Counted from the first letter of the stretch, positions 1 through 12,460 are shown. The stretch is DNA of 64,000 nucleotides from Marisa cornuarietis (GCA_004794655.1 SMMW01000642.1:1-64000), one strand, 5' to 3'. Notes: generated from the sequence alone by a model not told the origin. Numbers and translations: made by a program.

Positions 1-3000
1 CTCACTGTAATGTCCACTATGTCATGTTGCTTATATTAATGTCCATCGTGTTATGTTTCTATATACTCTCTCTCTATATATATATATAGTATATAAGGAC
101 ATCACTGTAATGTCCACTATGTCATGTCGCTTATATTAATGTCCATCGTGTTATGTTTCTAGATACTCTCTCTCTCTATATATATATATATAGTATAAGG
201 ACCTCACTGTAATGTCCACTATGTCATGTCGCTTATATTAATGTCGATCGTGTTATGTTTCTAGATACTCTCTCTATATAGTATATAAGGACCTCACTGT
301 AATGTCCACTATGTCATGTCGCTTATATTAATGTCCATCGTGTTATGTTTCTAGATACTCTCTCTCTATATATATACATATATATTATATAAGGACCTCA
401 CTGTAATGTCCACTATGTCATGTCGCTTATATTAATGTCCATCGTGTTATGTTTCTATATATACTCTCTCTATATATATATATATAGTATAAGGACCTCA
501 CTGTAATGTCCACTATGTCATGTCGCTTATATTAATGTCCATCGTGTTATGTTTCTAGATACTCTCTCTCTATATATATATATATATAGTATAAGGACCT
601 CACTGTAATGTCCACTATGTCATGTCGCTTATATTAATGTCCATCGTGTTATGTTTCTAGATACTCTCTCTATATATATATATAGTATATAAGGACCTCA
701 CTGTAATGTCCACTATGTCATGTCGCTTATATTAATGTCCATCGTGTTATGTTTCTAGATACTCTCTCTATATATATATATATATATAAGGACCTCACTG
801 TAATGTCCACTATGTCATGTCATTATATTAATGTCCATCGTGTTATGTTTCTAGATACTCTCTATATATATATATAGTATATAAGGACCTCACTGTAATG
901 TCCACTATGTCATGTCGCTTATATTAATGTCCATCGTGTTATGTTTCTATATACTCTCTCTCTCTATATATATATATAGTATAAGGACTCACTGTAATGT
1001 CCACTATGTCATGTCGCTTATATTAATGTCCATCGTGTTATGTTTCTATATATACTCTATATATATATATATAGTATATAAGGACCTCACTGTAATGTCC
1101 ACTATGTCATGTCGCTTATATTAATGTCCATCGTGTTATGTTTCTAGATACTCTCTCTCTATATATATACATATATAGTATATAAGGACCTCACTGTAAT
1201 GTCCACTATGTCATGTCGCTTATATTAATGTCCATCGTGTTATGTTTCTAGATACTCCCTCTATATATATATAGTATATAAGGACCTCACTGTAATGTCC
1301 ACTATGTCATGTCGCTTATATTAATGTCCATCGTGTTATGTTTCTATATATACTCTCTCTCTATATATATATATATATAGTATAAGGACCTCACTGTAAT
1401 GTCCACTATGTCATGTCGCTTATATTAATGTCCATCGTGTTATGTTTCTAGATACTCTCTCTATATATATATATATAGTATAAAGACCTCACTGTAATGT
1501 CCACTATGTCATGTCGCTTATATTAATGTCCATCGTGTTATGTTTCTAGATACTCTCTCTCTATATATATATATATATATAGTATAAGGACCTCACTGTA
1601 ATGTCCACTATGTCATGTCACTTATATTAATGTCCATCGTGTTATGTTTCTAGATACTCTCTCTCTCTATATATATATATAGTATATAAGGACCTCACTG
1701 TAATGTCCACTATGTCATGTCACTTATATTAATGTCCATCGTGTTATGTTTCTATATATACTCTCTCTCTATATATATATATAGTATAAGGACCTCACTG
1801 TAATGTCCACTATGTCATGTCGCTTATATTAATGTCCATCGTGTTATGTTTCTAGATACTCTCTATATATATATATAGTATAGGACCTCACTGTAATGTC
1901 CACTATGTCATGTCGCTTATATTAATGTCCATCGTGTTATGTTTCTATGTATAAGGACCTCACTGTAATGTCCACTATGTCATATTAATGTCCATCGTGT
2001 TATGTTTCTAGATACTCTCTCTCTATATATATATATATAGTATAAGGACCTCACTGTAATGTCCACTATGTCATGTCACTTATATTAATGTCCATCGTGT
2101 TATGTTTCTAGATACTCTCTCTCTCTATATATATATATATAGTATATAAGGACCTCACTGTAATGTCCACTATGTCATGTCGCTTATATTAATGTCCATC
2201 GTGTTATGTTTCTAGATGCTCTCTCTCATATATATATAGTATATAAGGACCTCACTGTAATGTCCACTATGTCATGTCGCTTATATTAATGTCCATCGTG
2301 TTATGTTTCTATATATACTCTCTCTATATATATATATATAGTATAAGGACCTCACTGTAATGTCCACTATGTCATGTCGCTTATATTAATGTCCATCGTG
2401 TTATGTTTCTAGATACTCTCTCTATATAGTATATAAGGACCTCACTGTAATGTCCACTATGTCATGTCGCTTATATTAATGTCCATCGTGTTATGTTTCT
2501 AGATTCTCTCTCTCTATATATATATATAGTATATAAGGACCTCACTGTAATATCCACTATGTCATGTCGCTTATATTAATGTCCATCGTGTTATGTTTCT
2601 ATATATACTCTCTATATATATATATATAGTATAAGGACCTCACTGTAATGTCCACTATGTCATGTCGCTTATATTAATGTCCATCGTGTTATGTTTCTAG
2701 ATACTCTCTCTCTATATATATATATATATATAGTATATAAGGACCTCACTGTAATGTCCACTATGTCATGTCGCTTATATTAATGTCCATCGTGTTATGT
2801 TTCTAGACACTCTCTATATATATATATTATAAGGACCTCACTGTAATGTCCACTATGTCATGTCGCTTATATTAATGTCCATCGTGTTATGTTTCTAGAT
2901 GCTCTCTCTCTCTCTATATATATATATATAGTATATAAGGACCTCACTGTAATGTCCACTATGTCATGTCGCTTATATTAATGTCCATCGTGTTATGTTT

Positions 3001-5255
3001 CTATATATATACTCTCTCTCTATATATATATATATATATAGTATAAGGACCTCACTGTAATGTCCACTATGTCATGTCGCTTATATTAATGTCCATCGTG
3101 TTATGTTTCTATATATACTCTCTATATATATATAGTATAAGGACCTCACTGTAATGTCCACTATGTCATGTCGCTTATATTAATGTCCATCGTGTTATGT
3201 TTCTAGGTACTCTCTCTCTCTATATATATATATATATAATATATAAGGACCTCACTGTAATGTCCACTATGTCATGTCGCTTATATTAATGTCCATCGTG
3301 TTATGTTTCTAGATACTCTCTCTCTATATATATATAGTATAAGGACCTCACTGTAATGTCCACTATGTCATGTCGCTTATATTAATGTCCATCGTGTTAT
3401 GTTTCTAGATACTCTCTCTCTATATATATATATATAGTATAAGGACCTCACTGTAATGTCCACTATATCATGTCGCTTATATTAATGTCCATCGTGTTAT
3501 GTTTCTAGATACTCTATTAATATATATATATATATAGTATATAGGGACATCATTGTAATGTCCACTATGTCATGTCGCTTATATTAATGTCCATCGTGTT
3601 ATGTTTATATATATACTCTCTCTCTATATATATATATATATAGTATATAAGGACCTCACTGTAATGTCCACTATGTCATGTCGCTTATATTAATGTCCAT
3701 CGTGTTATGTTTCTAGATACTCTCTCTCTATATATATATATATAGTATATAAGGACCTCACTGTAATGTCCACTATGTCATGTCGCTTGTATTAATGTCC
3801 ATCGTGTTATGTTTCTAGACACTCTATATATATATATATAGTATAAGGACCTCACTGTAATGTCCACTATGTCATGTTGCTTATATTAATGTCCATCGTG
3901 TTATGTTTCTAGATGCTCTCTCTCATTATATATATATATATATATAGTATGTAAGGACCTCACTGTAATGTCCACTATGTCATGTCGCTTATATTAATGT
4001 CCATCGTGTTATGTTTCTAGACACTCTCTCTATATATATATATATATATATTATAAGGACCTCACTGTAATGTCCACTATGTCATGTCGCTTATATTAAT
4101 GTCCATCGTGTTATGTTTCTAGATGCTCTCTATATATATATATATATAGTATATAAGGACCTCACTGTTATGTCCACTATGTCATGTCGCTTATATTAAT
4201 GTCCATCGTGTTATTTTTCTATATATACTCTCTCTATATATATTAATATAGTATAAGGACCTCACTGTAATGTCCACTATGTCATGTCGCTTATATTAAT
4301 GTCCATCGTGTTATGTTTCTAGATACTCTCTCTATATAGTATATAAGGACCTCACTGTAATGTCCACTATGTCATGTCGCTTATATTAATGTCCATCGTG
4401 TTATGTTTCTAGATTCTCTCTCTATATATATATATATATATATAGTATATAAGGACCTCACTGTAATATCCACTATGTCATGTCGCTTATATTAATGTCC
4501 ATCTTGTTATGTTTCTATATATACTCTCTCTCTCTCTATATATATATATATAGTATATAAGGACCTCACTGTAATGTCCACTATGTCATGTCGCTTATAT
4601 TAATGTCCATCGTGTTATGTTTCTATATATACTCTATATATATATATATAGTATAAGGACCTCACTGTAATGTCCACTATGTCATGTCGCTTATATTAAT
4701 GTCCATCGTGTTATGTTTCTAGGTACTCTCTCTCTATATATATATAGTATATAAGGACCTCACTGTAATGTCCACTATGTCATGTCGCTTATATTAATGT
4801 CCATCGTGTTATGTTTCTAGATACTCTCTCTCTCTATATATATATATAGTATAAGGACCTCACTGTAATGTCCACTATGTCATGTCGCTTATATTAATGT
4901 CCATCGTGTTATGTTTCTAGATACTCTCTTTCTATATATATATATATAGTATAAGGACCTCACTGTAATGTCCACTATATCATGTCGCTTATATTAATGT
5001 CCATCGTGTTATGTTTCTAGATACTCTCTCTCTCTATATATATAGTATATAGGGACATCATTGTAATGTCCACTATGTCATGTCGCTTATATTAATGTCC
5101 ATCGTGTTATGTTTCTATATACTCTATCTATATATATATATATAGTATAAGGACCTTACTGTACTGTCCACTATGTCATGTCGCTTATGTTAATGAGCAT
5201 CGTGTTATGTTTCTATATACTCTCTATATATATATATATATAGTGTATAAGGACC
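1..5255. repeat. Satellite array, ~100-bp AT-rich unit, about 50 copies
   Basis: Each unit has a conserved ~70-bp core followed by a variable (CT)n(TA)n tract and a TAGTATATAAGGAC-like junction. Unit length varies mainly through the dinucleotide tract. The core is itself an old dimer: TAATGTCCACTATGTCATGT (8-27) and TAATGTCCATCGTGTTATGT (37-56) match at 16 of 20 positions. Variants TCTAGATAC, TCTATATATAC, TCTAGACAC, TCTAGATGC and TCTAGGTAC recur in blocks, so segments of several units were duplicated together. The array runs off the left edge, so its full length is unknown. No coding capacity is credible; the short open frames are accidental. Confidence 0.97.
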
Positions 5256-5695
5256 TTGCTGAGCCTTCTATGACCTCCAATATGGATATAATTTTGTATT
5301 CACCTAGCCTTGTATGACATCTCATATATATATATATATAACTCTGTCTTTACCTTCCCTTGTATGGCTTTTTAATATATATAATGTTCGGGCTTTACCT
5401 GTAACCTCTCATATATATATATATATAATGCCTCATATGGTATAACCTATCAGACATATATCTATATAATGTTCTGGCCTCACCTATAACCACTCATATA
5501 TATATAATGCCTCATATGGTATAACCTCTCAGAGATATATCTATATATATATATTTATATATAATGCCTCATATGGTATAACCTATCAGACATATATCTA
5601 TATAATGTTCTGGCCTCACCTATAACCTCTCATATATATATATATATATAATGCCTGATATGGTATAACCTCTCAGACATATATCTATGTTCTGG
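5256..5695. repeat. Degenerate ~100-bp TA-rich tandem repeat flanking the satellite
   Basis: About four imperfect copies of a unit containing GTTCTGGCCTCACCTATAAC, a (TA)n tract, GCCTCATATGGTATAACC and TCAGACATATATCTATA. The composition resembles the left-edge satellite (TA tracts and CCTCA words), but the core sequence is different. It is therefore a separate family or a strongly diverged edge. Confidence 0.85.
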
Positions 5696-8600
5696 CCTCA
5701 CATAGCTTTACATAACCTCTCTGCATAACCTTGCATAATTCCCTGGCCTTGCCAAACCTGCAGTTGCCTAATGTTGCCTCACTTTGCCTTGTCTTGTCTT
5801 GTGGGGATTTGATTGGTCGCACATTACCGAGGCGCTGATTGTATCTGCTGACGGACAGAGTGTAAGCTTTAGTCAGTGTCTGCACGAGAGAGAGAGAGAG
5901 AAAAAAAAAACTCTCGATTGTACACAGACATCCTCCCCATCCTCCATTTACACGTTGACCTACGTTTCCATCTCTCCACTGGACTTGATGACATTACGGA
6001 AGCTGAGTGATAAGCCCGCCATTCACTGGTGCAACCGCCAACTGATGTCCTCAAGATGAAGGGTCAAGGCCGAGTGATTAATCCCTGTGCGGCCGGTAGA
6101 AAACTTGGCTCCACAACTTCTTGTCTCTTGTCTCTCGGCTCGTCACTCTACAGTCCAGGCCTTGTCTCTTCTCGCACAATCTTGCTCTAGCAGATCGAAC
6201 TTCAAGGACCTCGCGATAGCAAGTCGAACTATAATGACCAGTAGTTAGCAAATTGAATTTCTTGACATTAGCAGATGGAACTGTGTGTTAACTGCTCTTT
6301 TTTATGGACTCTCAATAGCAGGTCCAACTCTAATGACATTGTATTGACATGTCTAATTCTAACCCTGGTGTTGAAAGGTCCAACGCTAATGCCCTCACTT
6401 TGGGAGATGTGTGCTTTTTTAAAAAAATCAATTCCACTCACCCCCCCCCCATTCTTTTTTTTATTTTTGCCGCTTAATATCTTCGCCTTCGAGGACTTGA
6501 AATTTGCCTTTTTGTGATCTGCCTGCTAAATTAGCGCAGCCTGCGTGACATCTCAGAGAAAACAAACCTTCTGCAAGAGACGATAACAGCAGTGGAGGGG
6601 CTGGGGGGGGCAGCTGTTTGTTTTTTAACCTCTGTAGGCCACCAAAAGATGTGTTGAAGTCGAGAGAGGCCCAGTAGCTTCTCGCGTCCATAGCGAAGGG
6701 GAGTTAATTAATAAAAGGCTACTCTTTGAAACTCTGTCGGGATATCCATCTTAAGAAAGAGCCCAAAAGATTCGAGGGACATGAAAGGTTTAGACAAAGA
6801 GGGTTATCAATCTCGTGACGGACCATCGGCTGGCTTCTGAGGCATCTTCTTGAGGCGTTTGATCCGCCTGAAATTGCTTCCACATCCCCAGTGCATCTTG
6901 CTAGCATCCTACTTGTCTTGGTGCGGCCCAGTGTGCCGGCAGCAAAATCACTAGAACAAATCTTCACCCACCGAGGTGCGATCAATTTCACCCGCCTGTT
7001 TCCACCCCCGCTGTTTCCCCCGATACGTGAAAAGCCTGTTTTAAATTCCAGCTGCAATTCCACCTCCATTCAATGCATGGCTTGTGCCAAGGTTGCAGTA
7101 ATGGCCCGGCTGTGCTCTGTCTTCCTCTACCCTCTACCCCATCAATGCACCCCTCGCCCCCCGCCACCCCCACCCCACCAACACCAGGGGTTGCGACAGT
7201 CGATACAAGACAATGCACGCGCACCGGGAGGAGAAGATTCTCGTTTTAACGGTAATGAGATCACGACATCAGTACTTCGCTTTACTTTCCGGTCCGGGAA
7301 AACCGTCTCTCAATTGGTGTTCTGTGACAAACATGATCTCCATCTTTTGCTTCATTCTGTTTAATGACACGACAAGTAAAAGTTTTGTCAGAAGTTCTGT
7401 CTGTTCGCCGAACTCGTATTGTTTGACACTTTTTGCCGCGACTCACAACCTCCCGCTCAGGTTATCAGGCTGCAGATACAGGAGGACCCCATCTAGTTAA
7501 TGGCAGGAAATTAGACATTTAAACAGAGAAAAATCTGAACTTTAATGAAAAATCTCGTACAGCGCAGGAAACAAATGGAGGTAATATTCCCAGAAAAAAA
7601 TGCAATAATCTGAGGCAAAAAGGGCGGCCATTGCTCGGTAAACAGTTTGCAATAAGTTTGTTTTTTTCTGGACGGGAAAGGAATTAATGTGTAATTGGCG
7701 CAAATCCTCATCAAGGCGGAAACATTTGTTCCGCAGCAAGTGATGAGTAGTGTTGGAGCAAACTCTAATGGAGTACTGACAGCCCCACGTCTTGAGACCC
7801 TGGAGGCCCTGCTTGACATGTAGGGGGGATGTCGGGGGGAATGTCGGGGGGGGGGACTGGAGGTGAATCATCAGCCAGTCAATGTCGCTGGCCAGGATGA
7901 CGCCGTTAATCTCAGCAAATCTAATCTCACTGCTCGACGGGGGGGAGAGGGGGGACCTCGCTTCATACAGCAGCTGCTCCTGTCGCCCTTTATTTGCCGG
8001 GGAAAAGTCGACCGTGTCACACCGATACTCGTTCTTAGTACCAATCAGTCACAAACTGCAGCTGAGCCAAAGATGTACTACACTGACCGTTGTGCCGCCA
8101 TTGTCGTACTTGTAAGACAAACTATATTAAAGGCTGACGAGTGCTTTATTTTCAAACCAAGTCCGACATTCACCTCACAAGATACATCTCACTGTACGAA
8201 CATCACAGCTCGCACATCGGTTTCAGAACGAGGTTTTACACATCATTTCCTCCGACCTCCTAGAGGCTGAGTCGCTGGTTGGACATTGGACAACACTTCT
8301 TAGCATCTGCTCAACCCAGAGTCCCGCCAAGATCAAATATCGGTCAGTCCACGTGTGCTTTCTAGAAAAACAAAGCTATATAAAAAAAAAGATTTCGCAT
8401 CTTGTCTCAAACTAGTCAGAGGGCTTTTATAAGTAAGCTTGACAGCAACTTGTAGCTTAGTTTCTTTTTTGTTGTTTGTTTTATTTTGTTTTATTTTTGT
8501 TTATTTGTTTGTTTGTTTGTTTGTTTTTTGTTTATTTGTGTGTTTTTTGCACTCGAGTTAGCCTTTAATGGTTAAAGCCTTCTACGATTGAAAAGGAAAT

Positions 8601-9472
8601 AAAAGGCATCTTTCTACTTTTAGAGATATATATATACCTGTATATATTATCTACCATATTATTTTGTAGAATGTACATTGAAATTATTGGATAATAAATA
8701 TGTGACTATCTCACATAAGGTGAAAGATTCCCAACTTGACAAGAGCAAGACATGGCTGTCGCTTGCTGACCTGTTATTGCAGAAGAAGTGTTTGAGAAAC
8801 CCACTCCACACTTGAGACCAGGGACAAGGACTGTGTATGAAAGATGCGGACTTGCCTGGCCGCCCTGGAAGAACCCTTGTGGCAACAGTGACACGGTGTA
8901 GGTTTGTCTGGCTCGGCCATGTCACAACACTGAAAAGCGAGCTGGTCATAAATTTGGATTGCTTGCCAATTCCCTAGACTTCCTTGGAGCCCAGCTTACG
9001 ACCTCAGACACTTCAAGCGCTGCTGTGTAGACTCATTCTTCATACAAAGACCACGTGACTCAAGAAAAATGTCTTTAGTTCACTGAATGGAACAGACCTA
9101 TTCTTCATCATATTCTTTAGAGGTCGTTTCGATAAATTCACAATAGGGATGTGAGATGAAATTAAAGAAAACATCTTTAGTGTTTCCATAGTTTGACATG
9201 AAATAGGATTAGAACAGCGGAAGATGTCCGAGAAATAGCAACTGAAGACTATCACGAAGGTTGTGCTTGAATCTCTCGAGACACAGGGTGATGTCAGGCG
9301 GCTACCACCTCTGTCCAGGACCAGCAGTTATTTAACATCAAAGGGAATAAATTTACGTTTCTCGTGCAACGAAATGCGCATGAATACAGAACAAGCAAGG
9401 TGTCAGTGCGTGTGAAGTGTGGGTGGGGTGGGCCTGGGTACATCCTGCAGGTGGACGATACTTTTCTTCACG
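5696..9472. other. Mostly single-copy non-coding stretch
   Basis: No convincing exon was found. It contains a (GA)n/A-run at about 5886-5911 and loosely repeated words of the type AGCAGATCGAACTT between about 6185 and 6400. There are also C- and G-runs, including closely spaced G-tracts at 7823-7856, and a T-rich low-complexity tract at 8461-8555. The blocks near 6680-6900 and 7540-7780 are non-repetitive and carry TAATTA/TTAAT-type words; they could be regulatory, but this cannot be shown from one genome. Open frames here overlap on both strands and lack splice or domain support. Confidence 0.6.
8461..8555. repeat. T-rich (TTTG)n-like low-complexity tract
   Basis: A run of about 95 bases made of T, TTTG and TTTA words on the + strand, including four consecutive GTTT units near 8506-8525. 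It could be a decayed poly(A) tail of a minus-strand retroelement, but no element body is recognisable next to it. Confidence 0.75.
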
Positions 9473-10046
9473 TCATGATGTCCCCGAGTACTATATATAC
9501 CTACTGCTATACACTCACTTCTTATATACTCACCTCCATACATCATGATGTCCCCGAGTACTATATATACCTACTGCTATACACTCACTTCTTATATACT
9601 CACCTCCATACATCATGATGTCCCCGAGTACTATATATATACCTACTGCTATACACTCACTTCTTATATACTCACCTCCATACATCATGATGTCCCCGAG
9701 TACTATATATATACCTACTGCTATACACTCACTTCTTATATACTCACCTCCATACATCATGATGTCCCCGAGTACTATATATATACCTACTGCTATACAC
9801 TCACTTCTTATATACTCACCTCCATACATCATGATGTCCCCGAGTACTATATATATACCTACTGCTATACACTCACTTCTTATATACTCACCTCCATACA
9901 TCATGATGTCCCCGAGTACTATATATATACCTACTGCTATACACTCACTTCTTATATACTCACCTCCATACATCATGATGTCCCCGAGTACTATATATAT
10001 ACCTACTGCTATACACTCACTTCTTATATACTCACCTCCATACATC
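9473..10046. repeat. Minisatellite, 70/72-bp unit, 8 copies
   Basis: Units start with ATGATGTCCCCGAGTACTAT at 9475, 9545, 9615, 9687, 9759, 9831, 9903 and 9975. The first two are 70 bp. The later ones are 72 bp through one extra TA in the TATATA tract. Copies are otherwise nearly identical, which implies recent amplification. A 72-bp period is a multiple of three, so both strands stay open over 150-180 codons; these are not genes. Confidence 0.97.
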
Positions 10047-10480
10047 CACTTTTATATACTCACCTTTATATAATTGCCTCTATATACTAGCCTCTATACT
10101 CTCACCTCTATACATAATGATGTCCCCGAGTACTATATATACCTTCTTCTATACACTCACCCCTATATACTCACCTCCATACATCCACTTTTATATACTC
10201 ACCTTTATATCATTGCCTCTATATACTAGCCTCTATACTCTCACCTCTATACATAATGATGTCCCCGAGTACTATATACCTTCTTCTATACACTCACCCC
10301 TATATACTCACCTCCATACATCCACTTTTATATACTCACCTTTATAGAATCATCTCTATATACTAGCCTCTATACTCTCACCTCTATAATTTATGGTCAG
10401 CTCCATAACCCACCCCTATATACTCACCTCCATACATCCACTTTTATATATTCACCTCCACACACCCACCTCCATATTGT
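10047..10480. repeat. Minisatellite, ~140-bp unit related to the preceding array
   Basis: Three and a part copies, with CCACTTTTATATACTCACC at about 10045, 10185, 10322 and 10438. Each longer unit contains a block matching the 72-bp array (ATGATGTCCCCGAGTACTAT, then TATACACTCAC and CTCACCTCCATACATC) plus an extra GCCTCTATATACTAGCCTC segment. The 72-bp array probably arose from this longer unit by deletion, or the reverse. The last copies are decayed. Confidence 0.9.
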
Positions 10481-10810
10481 TGTGATGACAATGCGTTTGA
10501 CTGCTACCAATGTAATTAGGTACAGCTTTTGGTAATGCTACAGGTGGACACTTTCTTCTTCTCTCTCTCTCTCTCTTCTCTGTGTTAAAGTATGGATATC
10601 TAACACTCTATATTTTTCTCTTCTACCTCTGCCTTAGTACGGATTTAAGAATGAAAGTGATGTTTGACATGTGTTGTGAACTGTACTTACGGAATAAAAC
10701 AAACTTAGCGCACGATAACGCCGCCAGTTCGGGGAACACGGAGGGATGTGGGGGATGCAGGTGTTTGCACAACGTGGACAGGAAGGTAGGCGAAACAGGC
10801 TAGGTGCACA

Positions 10811-10931
10811 ACCCACTAACATAAAATAGTGTCCTGCCACTAACATTAAATACTATCCTGTCACTAACATAAAATAGTGTCCTGCCACTAACATTAAATA
10901 CTATCCTGTCACTAACATAAAATAGTGTCTT
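10811..10931. repeat. 24-bp minisatellite, left part
   Basis: Units of the form CACTAACATAAAATAGTGTC plus a 4-base link (CTGC/TTGC). In this left part two variants alternate (ATAAAATAGTGTCC and ATTAAATACTATCC), giving a 48-bp higher-order period. The array is interrupted at 10932 by a SINE and resumes at 11207. Confidence 0.95.
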
Positions 10932-11206
10932 AAAGGTAAAAGGTAAAGGTCATCCCATAACCTGTTCAGGTGGTAGGGGAGTGAGGTGTTAGAGACCCCA
11001 CTTTTCTCGGGACCAGCTTTTACATGAGGGTGGTGCCAATCTCCTCTCCCTCGCTGCCTTACCTTCCCCAACCCTCTATGGAGTCAGGTACCCATTCCCG
11101 TCAGCTGGGTCGACTGGGGGAAGTTTGCTGCGCTTATCGGGAATTGAACCAGCGCGCAATCGGTTCGGACGCCAGCGCTCTAACCACTCGGCCACCTGCT
11201 TCCCCA
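10932..11206 (-). mobile_element. tRNA-derived SINE, family 1, inserted in the 24-bp array
   Basis: On the minus strand the element starts at 11206 with a tRNA-like head. It has a box A-like GTGGCCGAGTGGTTAGAGCG and a box B-like GGTTCAATTCCCG, as in class II (Leu/Ser-type) tRNAs. A ~170-bp unrelated body follows, then a short tail of ACCTTT-like repeats ending at 10932. It is flanked by AGTGTCTT at 10924-10931 and again at 11207-11214, consistent with an 8-bp target-site duplication, although the host array also contains this word. A related copy lies at about 36458-36682 in the same orientation. It is non-autonomous and would rely on a LINE elsewhere. Confidence 0.85.
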
Positions 11207-11690
11207 AGTGTCTTGCCACGAACATAAAATTGTGTCTTGCCACTGACATAAAATAGTGTCTTGCCACTAACATAAAATAGTGTCTTGCCACTAACATAAA
11301 ATAGTGTCTTGCCACTAACATAAAATAGTGTCTTGCCACTAACATAAAATAGTGTCTTGTCACTAACATAAAATAGTGTCTTGCCACTAACATAAAATAG
11401 TGTCTTGCCACTAACATAAAATAGTAAATAGTGTCTTGCCACTAGCATAAAATAGTAAATAGTGTCTTGCCACTAACATAACGTATTGTCCTGCCACTAA
11501 CATAAAATAGTGTCTTGCCACTAACATAAAATAGTGTCTTGTCACTAACATAAAATAGTAAATAGTGTCTTGCCACTAACATAAAATAGTGTCTTGCCAC
11601 TAACATAAAATAGTGTCTTGCCACTAACATAAAATAGTAAATAGTGTCTTGCCACTAACATAACGTATTGTCCTGCCACTAAAATATAAT
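11207..11690. repeat. 24-bp minisatellite, right part
   Basis: This continues the array broken by the SINE. There are about 19 units of TTGCCACTAACATAAAATAG-type sequence, with occasional 11-12-bp insertions (AGTAAATAGTG) and the variant ATAACGTATTG. A block of several units with the same variants appears twice (about 11440-11490 and 11630-11680), so blocks were duplicated. The 24-bp period keeps frames open and gives repetitive translations, which are not protein genes. Confidence 0.95.
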
Positions 11691-11874
11691 AATATTTTGT
11701 TCTGTACAGGTGGTGTTATTTTCTGTACAAGTTATGCACCCGATGCTACCTGTACACCTGTCCCCACCCTTAACTCCCTCCCCTCCCTCTTGTCTGCCCG
11801 CTGTGACCGTTCGCTTGACCAGCTCAGTGTTCAGCCAGCAAAGTGCGGGTGATGTTTATTCTCGTCAGGACCAG

Positions 11875-11920
11875 GGCTGATGTGCATAAGCGAACTTAAA
11901 TTTCTTACTTAAGTTGCCCG
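11875..11920 (+). repeat. Left terminal inverted repeat of the Harbinger element
   Basis: Starts GGCTGATGTGCATAAGCGAA and continues with ACTTAAA and an ACTTAAG-rich stretch. It pairs with the reverse complement of 15490-15535 with two mismatches in the first 26 bases. Confidence 0.9.
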
Positions 11921-12272
11921 ACTTAACCGCAAACTTGACTCAGCTGAGTTCGTGCTTGGCGAGAATCGACGCGGGTGTGTATGAGCGGACTTAGCTGCTT
12001 ACTTAGGTAAGAAATGGGTCCATGCGGTGACCTCTCGTCCTTGGTGGGGATTCCCTTCGGTCATTGGTTGTTTAGAAACAAACAGCCAATCAACAATCGC
12101 TCTCTTTGGAAGCGCACCACGCTTTTGTGTTTGTTTACATTTACTGCCAAAACAATTTTGCAGAGATTTGCCTGCGTGTGAAGATAGAAGCAGCCTTCAA
12201 CAAAATTATGACAAAGAAGAAAGATTGCACGGCGAACTATAGAACTGTGCCATTCAGCTACTCGCTGACTTA

Positions 12273-12460
12273 ATGGAAGAACATTACGTCCTTATCGAAC
12301 ACATAGACTGCGAAGAAAAAAACTTGAACTTTGGAAAAAAAAATCTAGAAGTTGCAGCCAGTGCTCGTGATGAGCAGAAAAAAGAATGGGACCAGATAAA
12401 AAAAAGTATGGTCCATTGTATATCTCAGCACCACGAAGAAGGTACCAATTGCATGGTAAG
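12273..12460 (+). pseudogene. Possible accessory (Myb-like) protein fragment of the Harbinger element
   Basis: An open frame begins with ATG at 12273. It encodes about 63 residues rich in Glu, Lys and Asp (for example CEEKNLNFGKKNLEVAASA and EQKKEWDQIKK), which looks like a charged helical C-terminal tail. It runs into ATGGTAAGC at about 12453-12461, which could be a splice donor. PIF/Harbinger elements usually carry a second gene for a Myb/SANT-type DNA-binding protein whose C-terminus is charged and helical. Position and composition fit that role, but the DNA-binding domain itself was not found upstream. The assignment is inference, and the gene is at best partial. Confidence 0.35.

Noticed and set aside
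9530..10090. Long open frames on both strands in the 72-bp array
   Set aside because: The period is a multiple of three and the unit lacks stops; translations are the same 24 residues repeated. No start, splice or domain support.
11076..11630. Repetitive open frames over the 24-bp array
   Set aside because: They run through the SINE and the array and simply translate the 8-codon unit.
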